The notes under the pieces: model-generated
Databases searched by the model: none
Seen by the model: only the letters and a program-made list of their open reading frames with translations
What the model was told of the DNA's origin: nothing
Origin: Limnoglobus sp.
GTDB taxonomy: Bacteria; Planctomycetota; Planctomycetia; Gemmatales; Gemmataceae
Assembly (NCBI GenBank): GCA_025353985.1
Contig: JANXNT010000536.1
Coordinates: 1 to 6,815 of the forward strand
Reading direction: 5' to 3'
Length of the DNA stretch: 6,815 bases
Shown here: one piece after another, positions 6,522-6,815 of the stretch
Position numbering within the stretch: position 1 is the stretch's first letter
Layout: every line of letters begins with the position of its first letter
Position numbers and translations under genes: made by a program

Positions 6522-6815
6522 ATGCGTTACCGACCGGGTTTTGACGAGTTTGCGGAACTGGCGGCCACGCACACGGTTGTGCCGGTGTACCGACAATTGC
6601 TCGGTGATTCGCTGACGCCGGTCTCAGCGTTTCGCGCGATCGGTGCGAACGAAGAATGGGCGTTCCTGTTCGAAAGCGTCGTCGGCGGCGAGCGGATTGG
6701 CCGCTACAGTTTCGTCGGTGCGGGGCCGTTCGAGCGCTTCGAAGCGTACGAAAAAAACATCTGCATTACCCGCAACGGCATCGAAACGCATTCGGTAGCC
6801 GACGACCCGCTCAAG
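6522..6815 (+). CDS. trpE: Anthranilate synthase component I, 5' part (runs off window)
   Basis: The first 98 residues of an open frame that continues past the window end. The sequence matches the N-terminal domain of TrpE: PVYRQLLGDSLTPVSAF (21-37), then AFLFESVVGGERIGRYSFVG (47-66), which corresponds to the family pattern LLESV.GGE..GRYSF.G. Component I converts chorismate to anthranilate with ammonia supplied by TrpG. The LFES segment (49-52) corresponds to the LLES motif of the tryptophan feedback site; its serine (Ser52) is kept, so feedback inhibition is plausible. Aminodeoxychorismate synthase (PabB) shares this domain and cannot be fully excluded without the C-terminal catalytic part, but the GGERIGRYSF stretch favours TrpE. 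The ATG at 6522 has only a weak GAG upstream. The frame stays open back into ribBA without another ATG or GTG; a TTG lies two codons upstream. In the 79-base gap after ribBA I see no clear terminator or promoter, so co-transcription with ribBA is possible. Confidence 0.88.
   Translation, partial: MRYRPGFDEFAELAATHTVVPVYRQLLGDSLTPVSAFRAIGANEEWAFLFESVVGGERIGRYSFVGAGPFERFEAYEKNICITRNGIETHSVADDPLK

Overview
The window looks like a chromosomal segment of a planctomycete, probably of the Gemmata/Pirellula type. This is inferred from a Tat-exported DUF1501 protein (a family strongly expanded in Planctomycetes), GC-rich coding sequence with many overlapping shadow frames, and loosely packed genes with weak or absent Shine-Dalgarno signals. 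No RNA gene, CRISPR array, insertion sequence or prophage gene was seen.

Layout. One minus-strand gene (14-1336) encodes a secreted DUF1501 protein. A 134-base divergent spacer separates it from a plus-strand series of five genes: a P-loop GTPase of the YcjX/DUF463 family (1471-2823); an unrecognised membrane-anchored protein with three predicted N-terminal helices and a large soluble domain (2946-4424); a DUF429 protein, a predicted RNase H-fold nuclease (4444-5130); the bifunctional riboflavin enzyme RibBA (5183-6442); and the first 98 codons of anthranilate synthase component I, trpE (6522 to the window end).

How the genes may work together. The membrane protein and DUF429 genes are 19 bases apart with a good ribosome binding site between them, so they are very likely co-transcribed, possibly with the GTPase gene 122 bases upstream. 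A GTPase plus membrane protein plus predicted nuclease set is the least explained part of the window, and no pathway can be assigned to it. ribBA appears to begin a new transcription unit: a consensus TATAAT lies six bases before its ATG, which predicts a leaderless mRNA, and an 8-bp inverted repeat overlaps the probable -35 region. ribBA and trpE are housekeeping genes (riboflavin from GTP and ribulose 5-phosphate; tryptophan from chorismate) and both keep the family motifs visible here.

Limits. All family assignments come from motif recognition by eye, without database searches. Promoter and hairpin calls are visual predictions.
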